From contig CANGGP010000034.1 of NCBI GenBank assembly GCA_947453445.1, positions 1 through 36,913 of the forward strand: a stretch of DNA of 36,913 nt. The letters run 5' to 3'. A program made the position numbers and the translations under genes. The notes under the pieces are model-generated. The model saw only the letters and a program-made list of their open reading frames with translations, did no database searches and was not told the origin of the DNA. Below, in pieces: positions 22,310-31,073 of this stretch (positions are counted from its first letter, which is position 1; each line of letters starts with the position of its first letter). The stretch comes from Sphingobacteriaceae bacterium. GTDB taxonomy: Bacteria; Bacteroidota; Bacteroidia; B-17B0; Aurantibacillaceae.

Positions 22310-22341
22310 TTTGAGTTTTGTGGATGTTATGTGTATATTTG
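22310..22341 (+). promoter_or_regulatory. Promoter of the CotH-like gene
   Basis: TTTG at 22310-22313 and TATATTTG at 22334-22341, 20 bases apart, an exact fit to the -33/-7 consensus. It ends 32 bases before the ATG at 22374 and probably drives the CotH-like, PorP/SprF and DUF4340-like genes. Confidence 0.7.
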
Positions 22342-22373
22342 AAAAGTACTAAGAACTATAACTTTTATTTAAC

Positions 22374-25187
22374 ATGATATTAAAGAGAAAACTTTTACTG
22401 GTTTTTGCATTTTTATTTATTCTAAGTCTGACCAAAACCATTAAAGCTCAACCAACCCCTAGCATAGGTATTGTTTTGAATGAGTATTGCGTAACCAACA
22501 CCAGTGGTCCTACCGACAACTTTGGTGTTTACAGCGATTGGGTTGAAATTGCCAACGTGCAATCGTATTCGGTTACCCTAGCCAATTATTATTTGAGTAA
22601 CGACAGAAACAACCTGAAAAAATGGGCTTTCCCATCTTCATTTAGCTTGCCTGGTGGCGGTTTAGGCGTTGTTTGGTTATCGGGTAAAAACGGGGTGTTT
22701 AGTGGAAACTACCATGCCAATTTCAGTTTGGATCAGTGTAAAAACCAATGGTTAATTTTAAGTACTTCAGCCGGAACCATTCGTGATTCGGTTTTTGTGC
22801 AACAAACCAAGGCGGGACATACAAGAGGCAGGATTGACTACAACACCAAAGGCATCAATGCTTGGCGTTTATATACCACCAATTCACAGATGATCATCAA
22901 TCCATTAACCAATAATTACATGGGTTATTTGCCAAAACCAAGTTTGGCACCTGTAAATCCTACGGGCACATTGAGCATTGGAAACGCCACTTCAAATACC
23001 GGTTTTTTTGCTGCAGGTTCACAAATTATGAAAGTGATGATCAACGGCAGAAATTACGATACAATTAACTATCCTTGTTTGTCGGTTTATTATACCACCA
23101 ACGGCGATTATCCTCGTCCGGGCGCTTCAAGTACCAAAGTATACGTCGACAGTTCTGCGCCAAACCCTATTAACATTGATGTTACCACCATGGTGCGTGT
23201 GATTGTTGTGCCGCGAACGTATTCAAGTTCATCAGGAGCCTCTACGCTTGTGTGTTCAGAAATGGCCAATTACTTGGAGAGTTTCTGCGAAACCAATACT
23301 TATTTTGTTGATCCGGGTCATCAAACTTTTAACAAGGATTTTGGTGTTGTTTCCATTGCGATGGATTATGCTGACACATCATGGTTCACAGCCCAAGGTA
23401 ATCCGCCGGCCACCACCATTCATGTGGAATATTACGATAAAATGAAACAAGTGAGTGAAGGTTATGGCACTATTGATAGGCCTATAAACGAAACTTGGGC
23501 CACCAAACAAAGGGGTTATAATATCAGTATTGACGACCGAAATGGATTTGGTTGTAATTTTGAAGGTCCGATTTTTAACCTCGATAGTTTAGGCTCATCC
23601 AAACGTCGTGTGTTTCCAACCTTGCAATTATATGGCGGCGATATTGAAAGCCATTCCTCACCTTTGTCGGTTACCACAAATACCTCGTTCGGTACTTCAT
23701 TGAGGGATGTATTTATAGAATCATTGGCAGCCAAGTATAATTTAAATGTAAATCCGCTGCACATTAAACCGGTTGTTACATTTGTTAACGGTAAATACAC
23801 CGGCTTGTACAACTTTAAAGAAGTGTATGATAAGTATTACGAAAATTATTATTACGGTCAGTCGAAAGATTCGGTAGACATGTGTTTTTACCACAATGGG
23901 GAGGGTTCAGTAAACTATGCTGACGGAACCAAATCAAATTTCAATAATAATTTTAGATCCACCATTATTGATAAAGCGTCGGCCTCTTCATTAAAAGGAG
24001 CCACCAATCCAAATTACACCACGATGATGAATAATTTGGATAAGGCAAGTTTTATGGATTACATGATTTTACAATCTTTCTTCTTGAATAGTAACTTGTG
24101 GAATTACAATATTGCTTTTGCAAAAGGCGGTCAAGCCAAGCCGGGTAACAAATACCATTTTTATTTATGGAACATGCCGGCCATTCTTAATTTCACCAGC
24201 GTAGCCACCAATACCTTAGTTATTAATAACACCCTTCAATCACCTTGTGCTTACGAACAAGCCAATTATCTATTAAGCACAAGGGGTTTTAATGGTGCAG
24301 CCTATGTATTTAGCCGTTTAATGAATGGCATTACAGGAAACGACGGCTTTAAATTGGAATATAAAAACCGTTATCAAGATTTATTGAACAGTGCCTTAAA
24401 ATGTGATAATTTGATGAAGCACTATAACTATGTATATAATTTGTACCGTTCAGAGATGCGTTGTCATGAAGATCCAAGTTGTGTTGCCGGAAACAATCCG
24501 TTTAACACGGTAACAGATTTATGGGACACCAACGTATACAGAATGAAAACGAAATTGTTGCAACGTTGCGATTATGTTGCTAGTTCATTTACCACATCAG
24601 GTTGTTATGGCGTAACAGGCCCATATCCTCTAACGGTTCGTGTTGAACCGGAAGGTGCAGGAACAGTAAAAGTGAATAGTTTGCCGCTTGTGACTTATCC
24701 ATGGACTGGTAATTATTACGCTACGTTAATGAGCTTTAAAGCCACATCAAGCAATACAACCAATTTTTCTTTCCACCATTGGAAGTTTCAAAACCACACC
24801 ACTATTGAGCCTAGCAGTAAAGATTCGGTGACCACAAACTTTTATACTTTCGATGATGTAACCGCGGTATTTACTGATAAATCAAAAGACATTTCAAACA
24901 GCGGTGATAATCCGAATATCCCAACCGGTTTTACGCCAAATGGCGATGGCAGAAACGATTATTTTAAACCATTGGGCTCAGCCGAGTTTGTAAGTGAATA
25001 CCAAATGACCATCTGGAACCGTTGGGGACAAGAGGTTTATCGTTCGGTAGATCCAAATGATTTGGGTTGGGATGGTAATTTTAGCGGCCAAATGGCCATT
25101 ACAGGTGTATATGCTTATGTGATTACCTATAAAAATGTTTATGGTGAATCAAAATTATTAAAAGGCAATGTTACACTCACCAGATAA
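22374..25187 (+). CDS. CotH-like, lamin-tail protein with T9SS type B signal
   Basis: 937 residues. Signal peptide at 1-25 (hydrophobic core, then KAQ). Residues about 30-150 form a lamin-tail domain (VLNEYCVTN, DWVEIAN, and YYLSNDRNNLKKWAFPS). Residues about 205-280 look like a chitobiase-C/FN3-like strand domain (YYTTNGDYPRPG). Residues about 310-620 align with CotH-type atypical kinases: VTFVNGKYTGLYNFKEVYDK at about 462-481, SFMDYMILQSFFLNSNLWNY at about 560-579, and KYHFYLWNMPAILNF at about 592-606. In active CotH proteins the last segment reads WD-x-D; here both Asp are replaced. A repeat-like strand domain lies at about 755-840. The C-terminal 90 residues (FTPNGDGRNDYFKP, WNRWGQEVYRS) are a gliding-motility/type B sorting domain. 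Likely a large cell-surface protein. Confidence 0.85.
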   Translation: MILKRKLLLVFAFLFILSLTKTIKAQPTPSIGIVLNEYCVTNTSGPTDNFGVYSDWVEIANVQSYSVTLANYYLSNDRNNLKKWAFPSSFSLPGGGLGVVWLSGKNGVFSGNYHANFSLDQCKNQWLILSTSAGTIRDSVFVQQTKAGHTRGRIDYNTKGINAWRLYTTNSQMIINPLTNNYMGYLPKPSLAPVNPTGTLSIGNATSNTGFFAAGSQIMKVMINGRNYDTINYPCLSVYYTTNGDYPRPGASSTKVYVDSSAPNPINIDVTTMVRVIVVPRTYSSSSGASTLVCSEMANYLESFCETNTYFVDPGHQTFNKDFGVVSIAMDYADTSWFTAQGNPPATTIHVEYYDKMKQVSEGYGTIDRPINETWATKQRGYNISIDDRNGFGCNFEGPIFNLDSLGSSKRRVFPTLQLYGGDIESHSSPLSVTTNTSFGTSLRDVFIESLAAKYNLNVNPLHIKPVVTFVNGKYTGLYNFKEVYDKYYENYYYGQSKDSVDMCFYHNGEGSVNYADGTKSNFNNNFRSTIIDKASASSLKGATNPNYTTMMNNLDKASFMDYMILQSFFLNSNLWNYNIAFAKGGQAKPGNKYHFYLWNMPAILNFTSVATNTLVINNTLQSPCAYEQANYLLSTRGFNGAAYVFSRLMNGITGNDGFKLEYKNRYQDLLNSALKCDNLMKHYNYVYNLYRSEMRCHEDPSCVAGNNPFNTVTDLWDTNVYRMKTKLLQRCDYVASSFTTSGCYGVTGPYPLTVRVEPEGAGTVKVNSLPLVTYPWTGNYYATLMSFKATSSNTTNFSFHHWKFQNHTTIEPSSKDSVTTNFYTFDDVTAVFTDKSKDISNSGDNPNIPTGFTPNGDGRNDYFKPLGSAEFVSEYQMTIWNRWGQEVYRSVDPNDLGWDGNFSGQMAITGVYAYVITYKNVYGESKLLKGNVTLTR

Positions 25188-25239
25188 TTTAACAGGCATA
25201 AACAGATAACATAGCGATAGGCAAATATAGAATTTGAGT

Positions 25240-26283
25240 ATGAAGAAAATTTATTATTTAGTTGTTTTACTAACGGTTCTCTACAAAGGGCAATTTACTT
25301 TGGCGCAAGATATTCATTTTTCGCAAGCGCTTGAAACACCATTGGCATTGAGTCCTGCCAACACCGGCTTTTACAATGGTTACGTGCGTGCAATTGTAAA
25401 CTACCGCAACCAATGGGCGTCGATGAATAAAGCTTTCCAAACGCAAGGTATTTCAATCGACGGGGGTTTGTTTAAATCAAAAAAACGTCCGGCTTTTATG
25501 GGCTTGGGATTAACCATTTTTACCGATGCAGCCGGTTCAGCCAAATTAAGAACAACCGGTGCATTATTAAATGTAAGCGGCTTGGTGAAATTAGGTCGTC
25601 GCAGTGCCATTAGTGTGGGATTAGCAGGTGGTACACAGGCCACAAACGGCAACTACGGTAGTTTAACCTATGCCAATCAATTTAATGGCAATTTTATCGA
25701 TCCTAATATTAACAGCGGCGAAACGCCTAACCGCCAATTTACAAATGTAGACATGGCTGTTGGTGCTGCTTATGAATTTACGAGCTATAAAAAAGATCAA
25801 GACCACGATGATATTTTCTCTTTTAAGTTGTCTTTTGGCGGCTTTCATGTGAATCAACCTGTGCAAGATTACAGAGCCGGGGCCAATTATAAATTACCGG
25901 TTAAATATGTTGGTGCATTAACCTCAGTAATTGATTTGGAAGATACCAAGTTTACAATTACACCTACTTTTATTTATCAAGCACAGGCCAGAAGCCAAGA
26001 AATATACATGGGCTCTTATTTAAAATACAGAATGAGTACAGGCACAAAGGTAACCGGTGTTAAAACACAAAATGCCATTGGTTTTGGATTGTTTTACCGC
26101 CGTAACGCCGACATAATTCCTTCATTAATTTTCGATATGGGTGATTATTCAATTGCCATGGCTTATGATGTGAATGTTTCGGCTTATACTACTGCGTCAA
26201 AAGGTTTTGGCGGATTTGAAATTGCTTTGCGCTTTAATAGTTTAGCATCTTCACTCTTCGAATCGAGAAAAGAATTTAAATAG
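25240..26283 (+). CDS. PorP/SprF-family type IX secretion protein
   Basis: 348 residues from the ATG at 25240; a TTG two codons upstream is also open but less likely. Signal peptide MKKIYYLVVLLTVLYKGQFT followed by LAQ. The mature N-terminus DIHFSQALETPLALSPANTG and AIVNYRNQWASMNKAFQTQG is the hallmark of the PorP/SprF family, which forms an outer-membrane barrel. SprF-like members retain the partner type B substrate at the surface. It lies 52 bases downstream of a gene with a type B sorting domain, the usual cargo-plus-SprF pairing, so it probably serves the CotH-like protein. Confidence 0.92.
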   Translation: MKKIYYLVVLLTVLYKGQFTLAQDIHFSQALETPLALSPANTGFYNGYVRAIVNYRNQWASMNKAFQTQGISIDGGLFKSKKRPAFMGLGLTIFTDAAGSAKLRTTGALLNVSGLVKLGRRSAISVGLAGGTQATNGNYGSLTYANQFNGNFIDPNINSGETPNRQFTNVDMAVGAAYEFTSYKKDQDHDDIFSFKLSFGGFHVNQPVQDYRAGANYKLPVKYVGALTSVIDLEDTKFTITPTFIYQAQARSQEIYMGSYLKYRMSTGTKVTGVKTQNAIGFGLFYRRNADIIPSLIFDMGDYSIAMAYDVNVSAYTTASKGFGGFEIALRFNSLASSLFESRKEFK

Positions 26284-26296
26284 GATTATTCAATAC

Positions 26297-27334
26297 ATGA
26301 ATAAAAAGAACTCGGTTATTTTTATTGTACTTTTTTTATTGATCCTAGTTTCGGTATGGGTTTACCGTTCTAAATCCAAACTCAGTACCGTGGATGAAGA
26401 TTCACGCAATTTTAGGGTGAAAGACACCGCATCGATAACCAAAATTTTTATTGCTGATAAGGCCGGTGATCAAGCCGTTGTTGAGCGTACAAGCAAAGGC
26501 TGGGTGGTGAATCAAAAATACCCTTGTCGTGCCGAAGCCATTTTGAATTTGCTTGAAGTGATTAAAAACGTGGAAGTGAAAATGGCTGTGCCTAATTCAA
26601 TGAAAAAGAATGTCATCAAGTTTATGGCCACCAATGCATTGAAAGTGGAAATTTACAGTGGTGATGAAAAAATTAAACAATATTATGTAGGCCACGAAAC
26701 CGATGATTCTGAATCGAGTTATATGTTGCTCACAAATTTGGATGAAGATAAAAATTATGACAGTCCTTACGCTTGTTTTATCCCCGGATTCAAAGGCTTT
26801 TTGTTGCCAAGGTACATTGCCAAAGAAACCGAGTGGCGCGATCGTGTGGTGATGAATTTTTCTCCGCCTCAAATTAAGCAAATCAATGTGATTTATCCTC
26901 AAACACCCGATTCATCGTTTAGCATTGATGTAATGGATGCAAAGTTTTTTAAATTAAAAGACAATAAGGCGAAGGAATTGGCTTTTGATGAAGTGAAAAT
27001 GCGTCAATATTTGGTGTATTTTCAAAACATTTCGTACGAAAACTTAATTAGTGGCAGAAATAAAAAATTACAAGATTCCTTATTAAAAGTGAAGCCATTT
27101 GTAAGTATTCAAATTGTGGGACAAGATTTTAAAACCAAGGTGTTTGATTTTTACCGCAAGGCTTTTACAGGTGACGTGAATCCTGAATTGGGTGTAAAAT
27201 ATCCTTATGATCCCGATCGTTTGTTTTTGAATTTCGACGACAAAAAAGAATGGGCACTAATACAATATTTTGTGTTTGGTAAATTATTGATCGGACCAAA
27301 TTATTTCAGTCCAAAAATTACTGTTAAAAAGTAG
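26297..27334 (+). CDS. DUF4340-like membrane-anchored protein
   Basis: 345 residues. One N-terminal transmembrane helix (SVIFIVLFLLILVSVWVYRS) at about 6-25 with basic residues before it, so the rest is extracytoplasmic. The body has repeated short strand modules of the DUF4340 type (ITKIFIADKAGDQAVVERTS, GWVVNQKYPCRAEAILNLLE, VEIYSGDEKIKQYYVGHETD). I recognise the DUF4340 layout but the function of these proteins is unknown; in gliding or ABC-transport gene clusters related proteins accompany GldG-like subunits. It lies 13 bases after the PorP/SprF gene, and dnaN follows after 75 bases. Confidence 0.75.
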   Translation: MNKKNSVIFIVLFLLILVSVWVYRSKSKLSTVDEDSRNFRVKDTASITKIFIADKAGDQAVVERTSKGWVVNQKYPCRAEAILNLLEVIKNVEVKMAVPNSMKKNVIKFMATNALKVEIYSGDEKIKQYYVGHETDDSESSYMLLTNLDEDKNYDSPYACFIPGFKGFLLPRYIAKETEWRDRVVMNFSPPQIKQINVIYPQTPDSSFSIDVMDAKFFKLKDNKAKELAFDEVKMRQYLVYFQNISYENLISGRNKKLQDSLLKVKPFVSIQIVGQDFKTKVFDFYRKAFTGDVNPELGVKYPYDPDRLFLNFDDKKEWALIQYFVFGKLLIGPNYFSPKITVKK

Positions 27335-27343
27335 TTTAAAACT

Positions 27344-27365
27344 AAAGCCTTGTTTCTATGGCTTT
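27344..27365 (+). terminator. Weak hairpin before dnaN
   Basis: AAAGCC (27344-27349) and GGCTTT (27360-27365) form a 6-bp stem with a 10-base loop, then TTCGGG rather than a T-tract. It may reduce readthrough from the secretion genes into dnaN. A GGGCG-headed repeat fragment follows at about 27368. Confidence 0.3.
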
Positions 27366-27409
27366 TCGGGCGCTTCCCTTAATTTCGCTTAATCTAAAAT
27401 CGTCTAACT

Positions 27410-28531
27410 ATGAATTTTGTTGTTTCAGCATCTACCTTATTAAAACATTTAAAAGCAATTGGAGGCGTATTAAATACGAATAATACAATTCCTATTCTTG
27501 ATTGTTTTTTATTTGAAATTCATCAAGGTGAATTGTTGTTGTCGGCCAGTGATATGGAAACAACCATTACCACCTCGATGAAAATTGATTCGAATGATAA
27601 CGGAAGTTTTGCAGTGCCTGCTAAAACCTTGATGGATTCATTAAGTAATTTGCCTGAACAACCTATCTCCTTTATTGTAGATAAAAACAAACATTCGGTT
27701 AAGCTTAAAACTGAAACCGGTGATTATAACATTAGCGGACAAAATGGCGATGAGTATCCAAAAATGCCGCGTTTAGAGTCGCAAAATTCAATTGTGATTA
27801 AGAGTGAAATTTTGGCCAACGCCATTAACAAAACTATATTTGCTACCGGTAACGACGATTTACGTCCTGTGATGAGTGGTGTGTTTTGTCAATTTAGCGA
27901 AACCAATTCAATATTTGTGGCCACCGATGCACATAAATTGGTACGTTACACACGCAACGATGCCAAAGCGGGTGCTGCGGCCTCATTCATCATGCCTAAA
28001 AAACCTTTGAATGTATTGAAGAATTTATTGTTGGGTGTTGACGATGCTGTGAAAATTGAATTCAACAAAACCAATGCATTGTTTAGTTTTGGCAACATCA
28101 ATTTGATTTGTCGCTTAATTGACGGCAAGTATCCAAATTATGAAGCGGTTATTCCGAAACAAAATCCGAATAAATTAACGGTTGATCGTTCTTCTTTTTT
28201 AGGTGCTTTAAAGCGTGTGAGTGTTTTCTCGAACAAAGCCACCCATCAAATTCGCGTGAAAGTGGCCGGTAGTCAATTGCGCATTAGTGCAGAGGATTTA
28301 GATTTTGCCAACGAAGGCCATGAAACACTCACTTGTAGTTATGTTGGTGAAGACATGGAAATAGGCTTCAACTCTCGCTTTTTGGTTGAGATGGTGAGCA
28401 ACTTAGATTCAGATGAAATTATTTTGGAAATGAGTGCACCGAACCGTGCCGGGATTATTTTACCGAATAACAAAGCCAATCCCGCTGAGGATGTATTGAT
28501 GCTGGTAATGCCGGTAATGCTAAACAATTAA
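27410..28531 (+). CDS. dnaN: DNA polymerase III sliding clamp (beta subunit)
   Basis: The ring-shaped processivity clamp for DNA polymerase III. It has 373 residues, the usual length, in three similar domains of about 120 residues. Visible signatures are NTIPILDCFLFEIHQGELLL (domain 1), NISGQNGDEYPKMPRLES, ATGNDDLRPVMSGVFCQFSE (domain 2), VATDAHKLVRYT, and the C-terminal GRIPNNKANP-like segment with DVLMLVMPVMLNN. The peptide-binding pocket lies between domains 2 and 3. dnaA and gyrB are not neighbours here, so this is not an oriC-type cluster. A clear intrinsic terminator follows the stop. Confidence 0.97.
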   Translation: MNFVVSASTLLKHLKAIGGVLNTNNTIPILDCFLFEIHQGELLLSASDMETTITTSMKIDSNDNGSFAVPAKTLMDSLSNLPEQPISFIVDKNKHSVKLKTETGDYNISGQNGDEYPKMPRLESQNSIVIKSEILANAINKTIFATGNDDLRPVMSGVFCQFSETNSIFVATDAHKLVRYTRNDAKAGAAASFIMPKKPLNVLKNLLLGVDDAVKIEFNKTNALFSFGNINLICRLIDGKYPNYEAVIPKQNPNKLTVDRSSFLGALKRVSVFSNKATHQIRVKVAGSQLRISAEDLDFANEGHETLTCSYVGEDMEIGFNSRFLVEMVSNLDSDEIILEMSAPNRAGIILPNNKANPAEDVLMLVMPVMLNN

Positions 28532-28560
28532 GCAAGCAAAAAATTTTCTTTAGATAATTG

Positions 28561-28591
28561 ACCGGCCCTATTAGAAGGCCGGTTTTTCTTT
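28561..28591 (+). terminator. Intrinsic terminator of dnaN
   Basis: ACCGGCC (28561-28567) and GGCCGGT (28577-28583), a GC-rich 7-bp stem with a 9-base loop, followed directly by TTTTTCTTTT. It is 29 bases past the dnaN stop and faces the convergent gene ending at 28620. Confidence 0.85.
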
Positions 28592-28619
28592 TATGTAAAG
28601 CGAAAATGCTTTACACCAT

Positions 28620-29060
28620 TTATTCTTGCGCAGAAAAATAAGATTCCAATAAAACTTCCTTGTTATTTTTATCCAAAACCAAATCGCTTACGCCATTGGT
28701 AATCATCAGTAATTCGGCTTGTAGCACCAAATTATAACGTTTGGCCTGTGCAACAGTATTCAAATCGAGTTGAATGTAAGGAGCCTTGCATTCAATAATC
28801 ATTAAGGGTGTGAGGGTATTGTTATACACCACAATATCGAATCTTTTTTTTAGGTCGTTGAGTTGCAATTCTTTTTCGATGGCAATTTTACTTGCAGAAA
28901 TTTTCAACACATTGATAAGGTAATGCAGTACATGTTGGCGCACCCATTCTTCAGGACTCATCACCAGCCATTTTTTGCGAACAGCGTCGAAAATATAGGT
29001 TTTATCCTTGTTTTTTTTCAGCCGCACATCGAAAGTGGGATATTTTAAGCCATTGTTCAA
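28620..29060 (-). CDS. Stand-alone HsdR-N-type PD-(D/E)xK domain protein
   Basis: 146 residues, a single domain similar to the N-terminal part of type I restriction HsdR proteins (HSDR_N_2). The nuclease signature is visible: RFDIVVYNNTLTPLMIIECK contains the Asp and the E-C-K pair of a PD-(D/E)xK site, preceded by a helix with SPEEWVRQHVLHYLINVLKI and followed by a conserved Q-A-K-R-Y segment. No helicase, methylase or specificity subunit is nearby, so it is not a restriction system. Such solo proteins occur near replication genes in Bacteroidota and may serve DNA processing; function is unknown. The start used is TTG at 29060, since no ATG is in frame upstream of the conserved part. Confidence 0.8.
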   Translation of the reverse strand: MNNGLKYPTFDVRLKKNKDKTYIFDAVRKKWLVMSPEEWVRQHVLHYLINVLKISASKIAIEKELQLNDLKKRFDIVVYNNTLTPLMIIECKAPYIQLDLNTVAQAKRYNLVLQAELLMITNGVSDLVLDKNNKEVLLESYFSAQE

Positions 29061-29126
29061 TTGGATGAATTTTTTTTTAAATATATTTACATTAATTCAA
29101 TTGCAAACACTTAAGTTTTAAACCGA

Positions 29127-29897
29127 ATGAAGTCCAAAGCCGAAATAGTAAATGACTGGTTACCGCGTTACACGGGCTTGGGCTTGGCAGAATTTGGCGA
29201 ATACATTTTATTGGTAAATTTTTCGAATTATGTACATCTGTTTGCAAAACTAAATGGTGTAGAAGTAAAGGGATTGGATAAACCAATGCTTTCAGCCACC
29301 TGTGATAATATCACCATTATTAATTTTGGTATGGGGAGCGCAAGTGCGGCAACCGTTATGGATTTGTTGACGGCTATTTCGCCCAAAGCTGTATTGTTTT
29401 TGGGTAAGTGCGGTGGTTTAAAAAAGAAAAATCAAATAGGTGATTTAATTTTACCGATAGCCGCCATTCGTGGTGAAGGCACCAGCAACGATTATTTACC
29501 GGCTGAAGTACCTGCCTTGCCGGCTTTTAGTTTACAAAAAGCAATTTCTTATACCATCCGTTTAAGTCAAAAAGATTATTGGACCGGCACAGTGTTTACA
29601 ACCAACCGCAGGGTTTGGGAGCACGATGAAAATTTTAAAGAATATTTACGATCGATTAGGGCCATGGCCATTGATATGGAAACGGCTACCATTTTTACCG
29701 TTGGGTTTCACAATGAAATTCCAACAGGGGCTTTGTTGTTGGTAACCGATCAACCCATGATTGCAGAAGGTGTTAAAACCGAAGCCAATGATAAATTGGT
29801 GAGTCAAACTTATTCAGATCAACATTTGTTGTTGGGGGTGAATTCTTTAAAAGAACTACAAAACAGTGGTATTTCTGTAAAGCATTTGAAATTTTAA
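29127..29897 (+). CDS. amn: AMP nucleosidase (short form)
   Basis: Predicted to hydrolyse AMP to adenine and ribose 5-phosphate. It has 256 residues with only the phosphorylase-like catalytic domain, unlike the roughly 480-residue E. coli Amn. Visible: INFGMGSASAATVMDLLTAI (substrate/phosphate-binding loop, about 69-88), FLGKCGGLKKKNQIGDLILP (about 92-111), RGEGTSNDYLP, and MAIDMETATIFTVGFHNEIP with the conserved E of the ribose site. This short type is the usual one in Bacteroidota. It is divergent from the HsdR-N-like gene and is followed after 2 bases by meaB. Confidence 0.9.
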   Translation: MKSKAEIVNDWLPRYTGLGLAEFGEYILLVNFSNYVHLFAKLNGVEVKGLDKPMLSATCDNITIINFGMGSASAATVMDLLTAISPKAVLFLGKCGGLKKKNQIGDLILPIAAIRGEGTSNDYLPAEVPALPAFSLQKAISYTIRLSQKDYWTGTVFTTNRRVWEHDENFKEYLRSIRAMAIDMETATIFTVGFHNEIPTGALLLVTDQPMIAEGVKTEANDKLVSQTYSDQHLLLGVNSLKELQNSGISVKHLKF

Positions 29898-29899
29898 AA

Positions 29900-30886
29900 A
29901 TGGCTGCGGTAAGAGATTCAAAATATTATGTGGATGGGATTTTGTCGCAAGACCTCGGTGTATTGAGTCAAGCCATTACATTGATTGAATCAACACGTGC
30001 CGATCACCAAGTATTGGCACAAGCCATATTATCGGCCTTGATGCCAAAAACCGGCGCATCGTTTCGCTTGGGAATTACAGGTGTTCCGGGCGTAGGCAAA
30101 AGTACATTTATAGAAAGTTTTGGTATGGCGGTGATACAGCAAGGTCACCGATTAGCGGTTTTGGCCATAGATCCTTCGAGTGCCAAAAGTAAAGGCAGTA
30201 TTTTGGGCGATAAAACACGCATGGAGAAGTTATCGGCCAGTGACAAGGCGTATATTCGTCCCTCGCCCAGTGCCGGTTATTTGGGCGGTGTGGCCAGGGC
30301 AAGCTATCAAAGCATGTTGTTGTGTGAGGCAGCGGGTTTTGATTTTATCATGATTGAAACAGTGGGTACGGGTCAAAGTGAGATAACGGTTGCCAACATG
30401 ACGGATTTCTTTTTACTGTTGATGTTGGCCGGGGCGGGTGATGAGTTGCAAGGCATTAAGCGCGGTATTATGGAAATGGCAGATGCCTTGATTATTACCA
30501 AAGCCGATGGGGATAATTTGGCCAAGGCGAAACTGGCAAGGGCAGAGTATGCACAAGCCATGCATCTTTTTCAAACGGATGAAAAGGCTTGGATTCCGAG
30601 AACAGGCATTTGTTCTGCATTACAAAATGAAGGTATTGACAGCATCTATCAGATGTTGCGTGAATATAAAAATGCAGCCATTGCAAATAATCAATTCACG
30701 CAAAAACGCAATGCCCAGCAATACGATTTATTGATGTCGATTATTCACACGCAAATGATGAATGGCTTTCAGCAAAACGCTGCTATTGCATCACAATTGA
30801 AGTACTTAAAAGAACAAATACACTTCGAACCTTATCAAAAAGCACAAGAACTATTAGCCCTTTATTATTCTACATTGGCTCTATAA
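29900..30886 (+). CDS. meaB: Methylmalonyl-CoA mutase-associated GTPase MeaB
   Basis: A G3E-family GTPase that protects and helps load the B12 cofactor of methylmalonyl-CoA mutase. It has 328 residues, normal length. Walker A GVPGVGKST is at 61-69; switch and base-binding parts are AIDPSSAKSKGSILGDKTRM, IETVGTGQSEITVANMTDFF and the ITKADGDN motif (the T-K-x-D version of N-K-x-D). The basic/helical C-terminus is a dimerisation arm. The mutase genes are not in the window. It starts 2 bases after the AMP nucleosidase gene and is followed by a 187-base gap. Confidence 0.94.
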   Translation: MAAVRDSKYYVDGILSQDLGVLSQAITLIESTRADHQVLAQAILSALMPKTGASFRLGITGVPGVGKSTFIESFGMAVIQQGHRLAVLAIDPSSAKSKGSILGDKTRMEKLSASDKAYIRPSPSAGYLGGVARASYQSMLLCEAAGFDFIMIETVGTGQSEITVANMTDFFLLLMLAGAGDELQGIKRGIMEMADALIITKADGDNLAKAKLARAEYAQAMHLFQTDEKAWIPRTGICSALQNEGIDSIYQMLREYKNAAIANNQFTQKRNAQQYDLLMSIIHTQMMNGFQQNAAIASQLKYLKEQIHFEPYQKAQELLALYYSTLAL

Positions 30887-31032
30887 GTCGAGGAATTAAA
30901 GCTTCAAGTGAATAAAGTTTTACAGTTTAAAGCGGAATATATTGTAAATAGTTGATAATCAATTAAATAGGCTATATTCCCATTTCTTATTTATTTTTAT
31001 TTTTCTTTTTTCTTATCAAAAATTTTTTTTCT

Positions 31033-31062
31033 TTTGCATGAAATTAAAACGCTTATACTTTA
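31033..31062 (+). promoter_or_regulatory. Candidate promoter of the DUF2795-like gene
   Basis: TTTG at 31033-31036 and a near-match -7 box (TATACTTT, about 31054-31061), 17-19 bases apart. It lies 12 bases before the ATG in the otherwise featureless AT-rich gap at 30887-31073. The -7 box has one or two mismatches to TAnnTTTG. Confidence 0.45.
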
Positions 31063-31073
31063 AATAAACAATT

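Noticed and set aside
27410-28531. Replication origin next to dnaN
   Set aside because: No dnaA, recF or gyrB neighbours and no cluster of DnaA boxes was seen around dnaN; in this phylum dnaN is often away from the origin.
28620-29060. Type I restriction system
   Set aside because: Only an HsdR-N-like domain is present. There is no helicase motor and no hsdM or hsdS gene, so it is reported as a solo nuclease-like domain.
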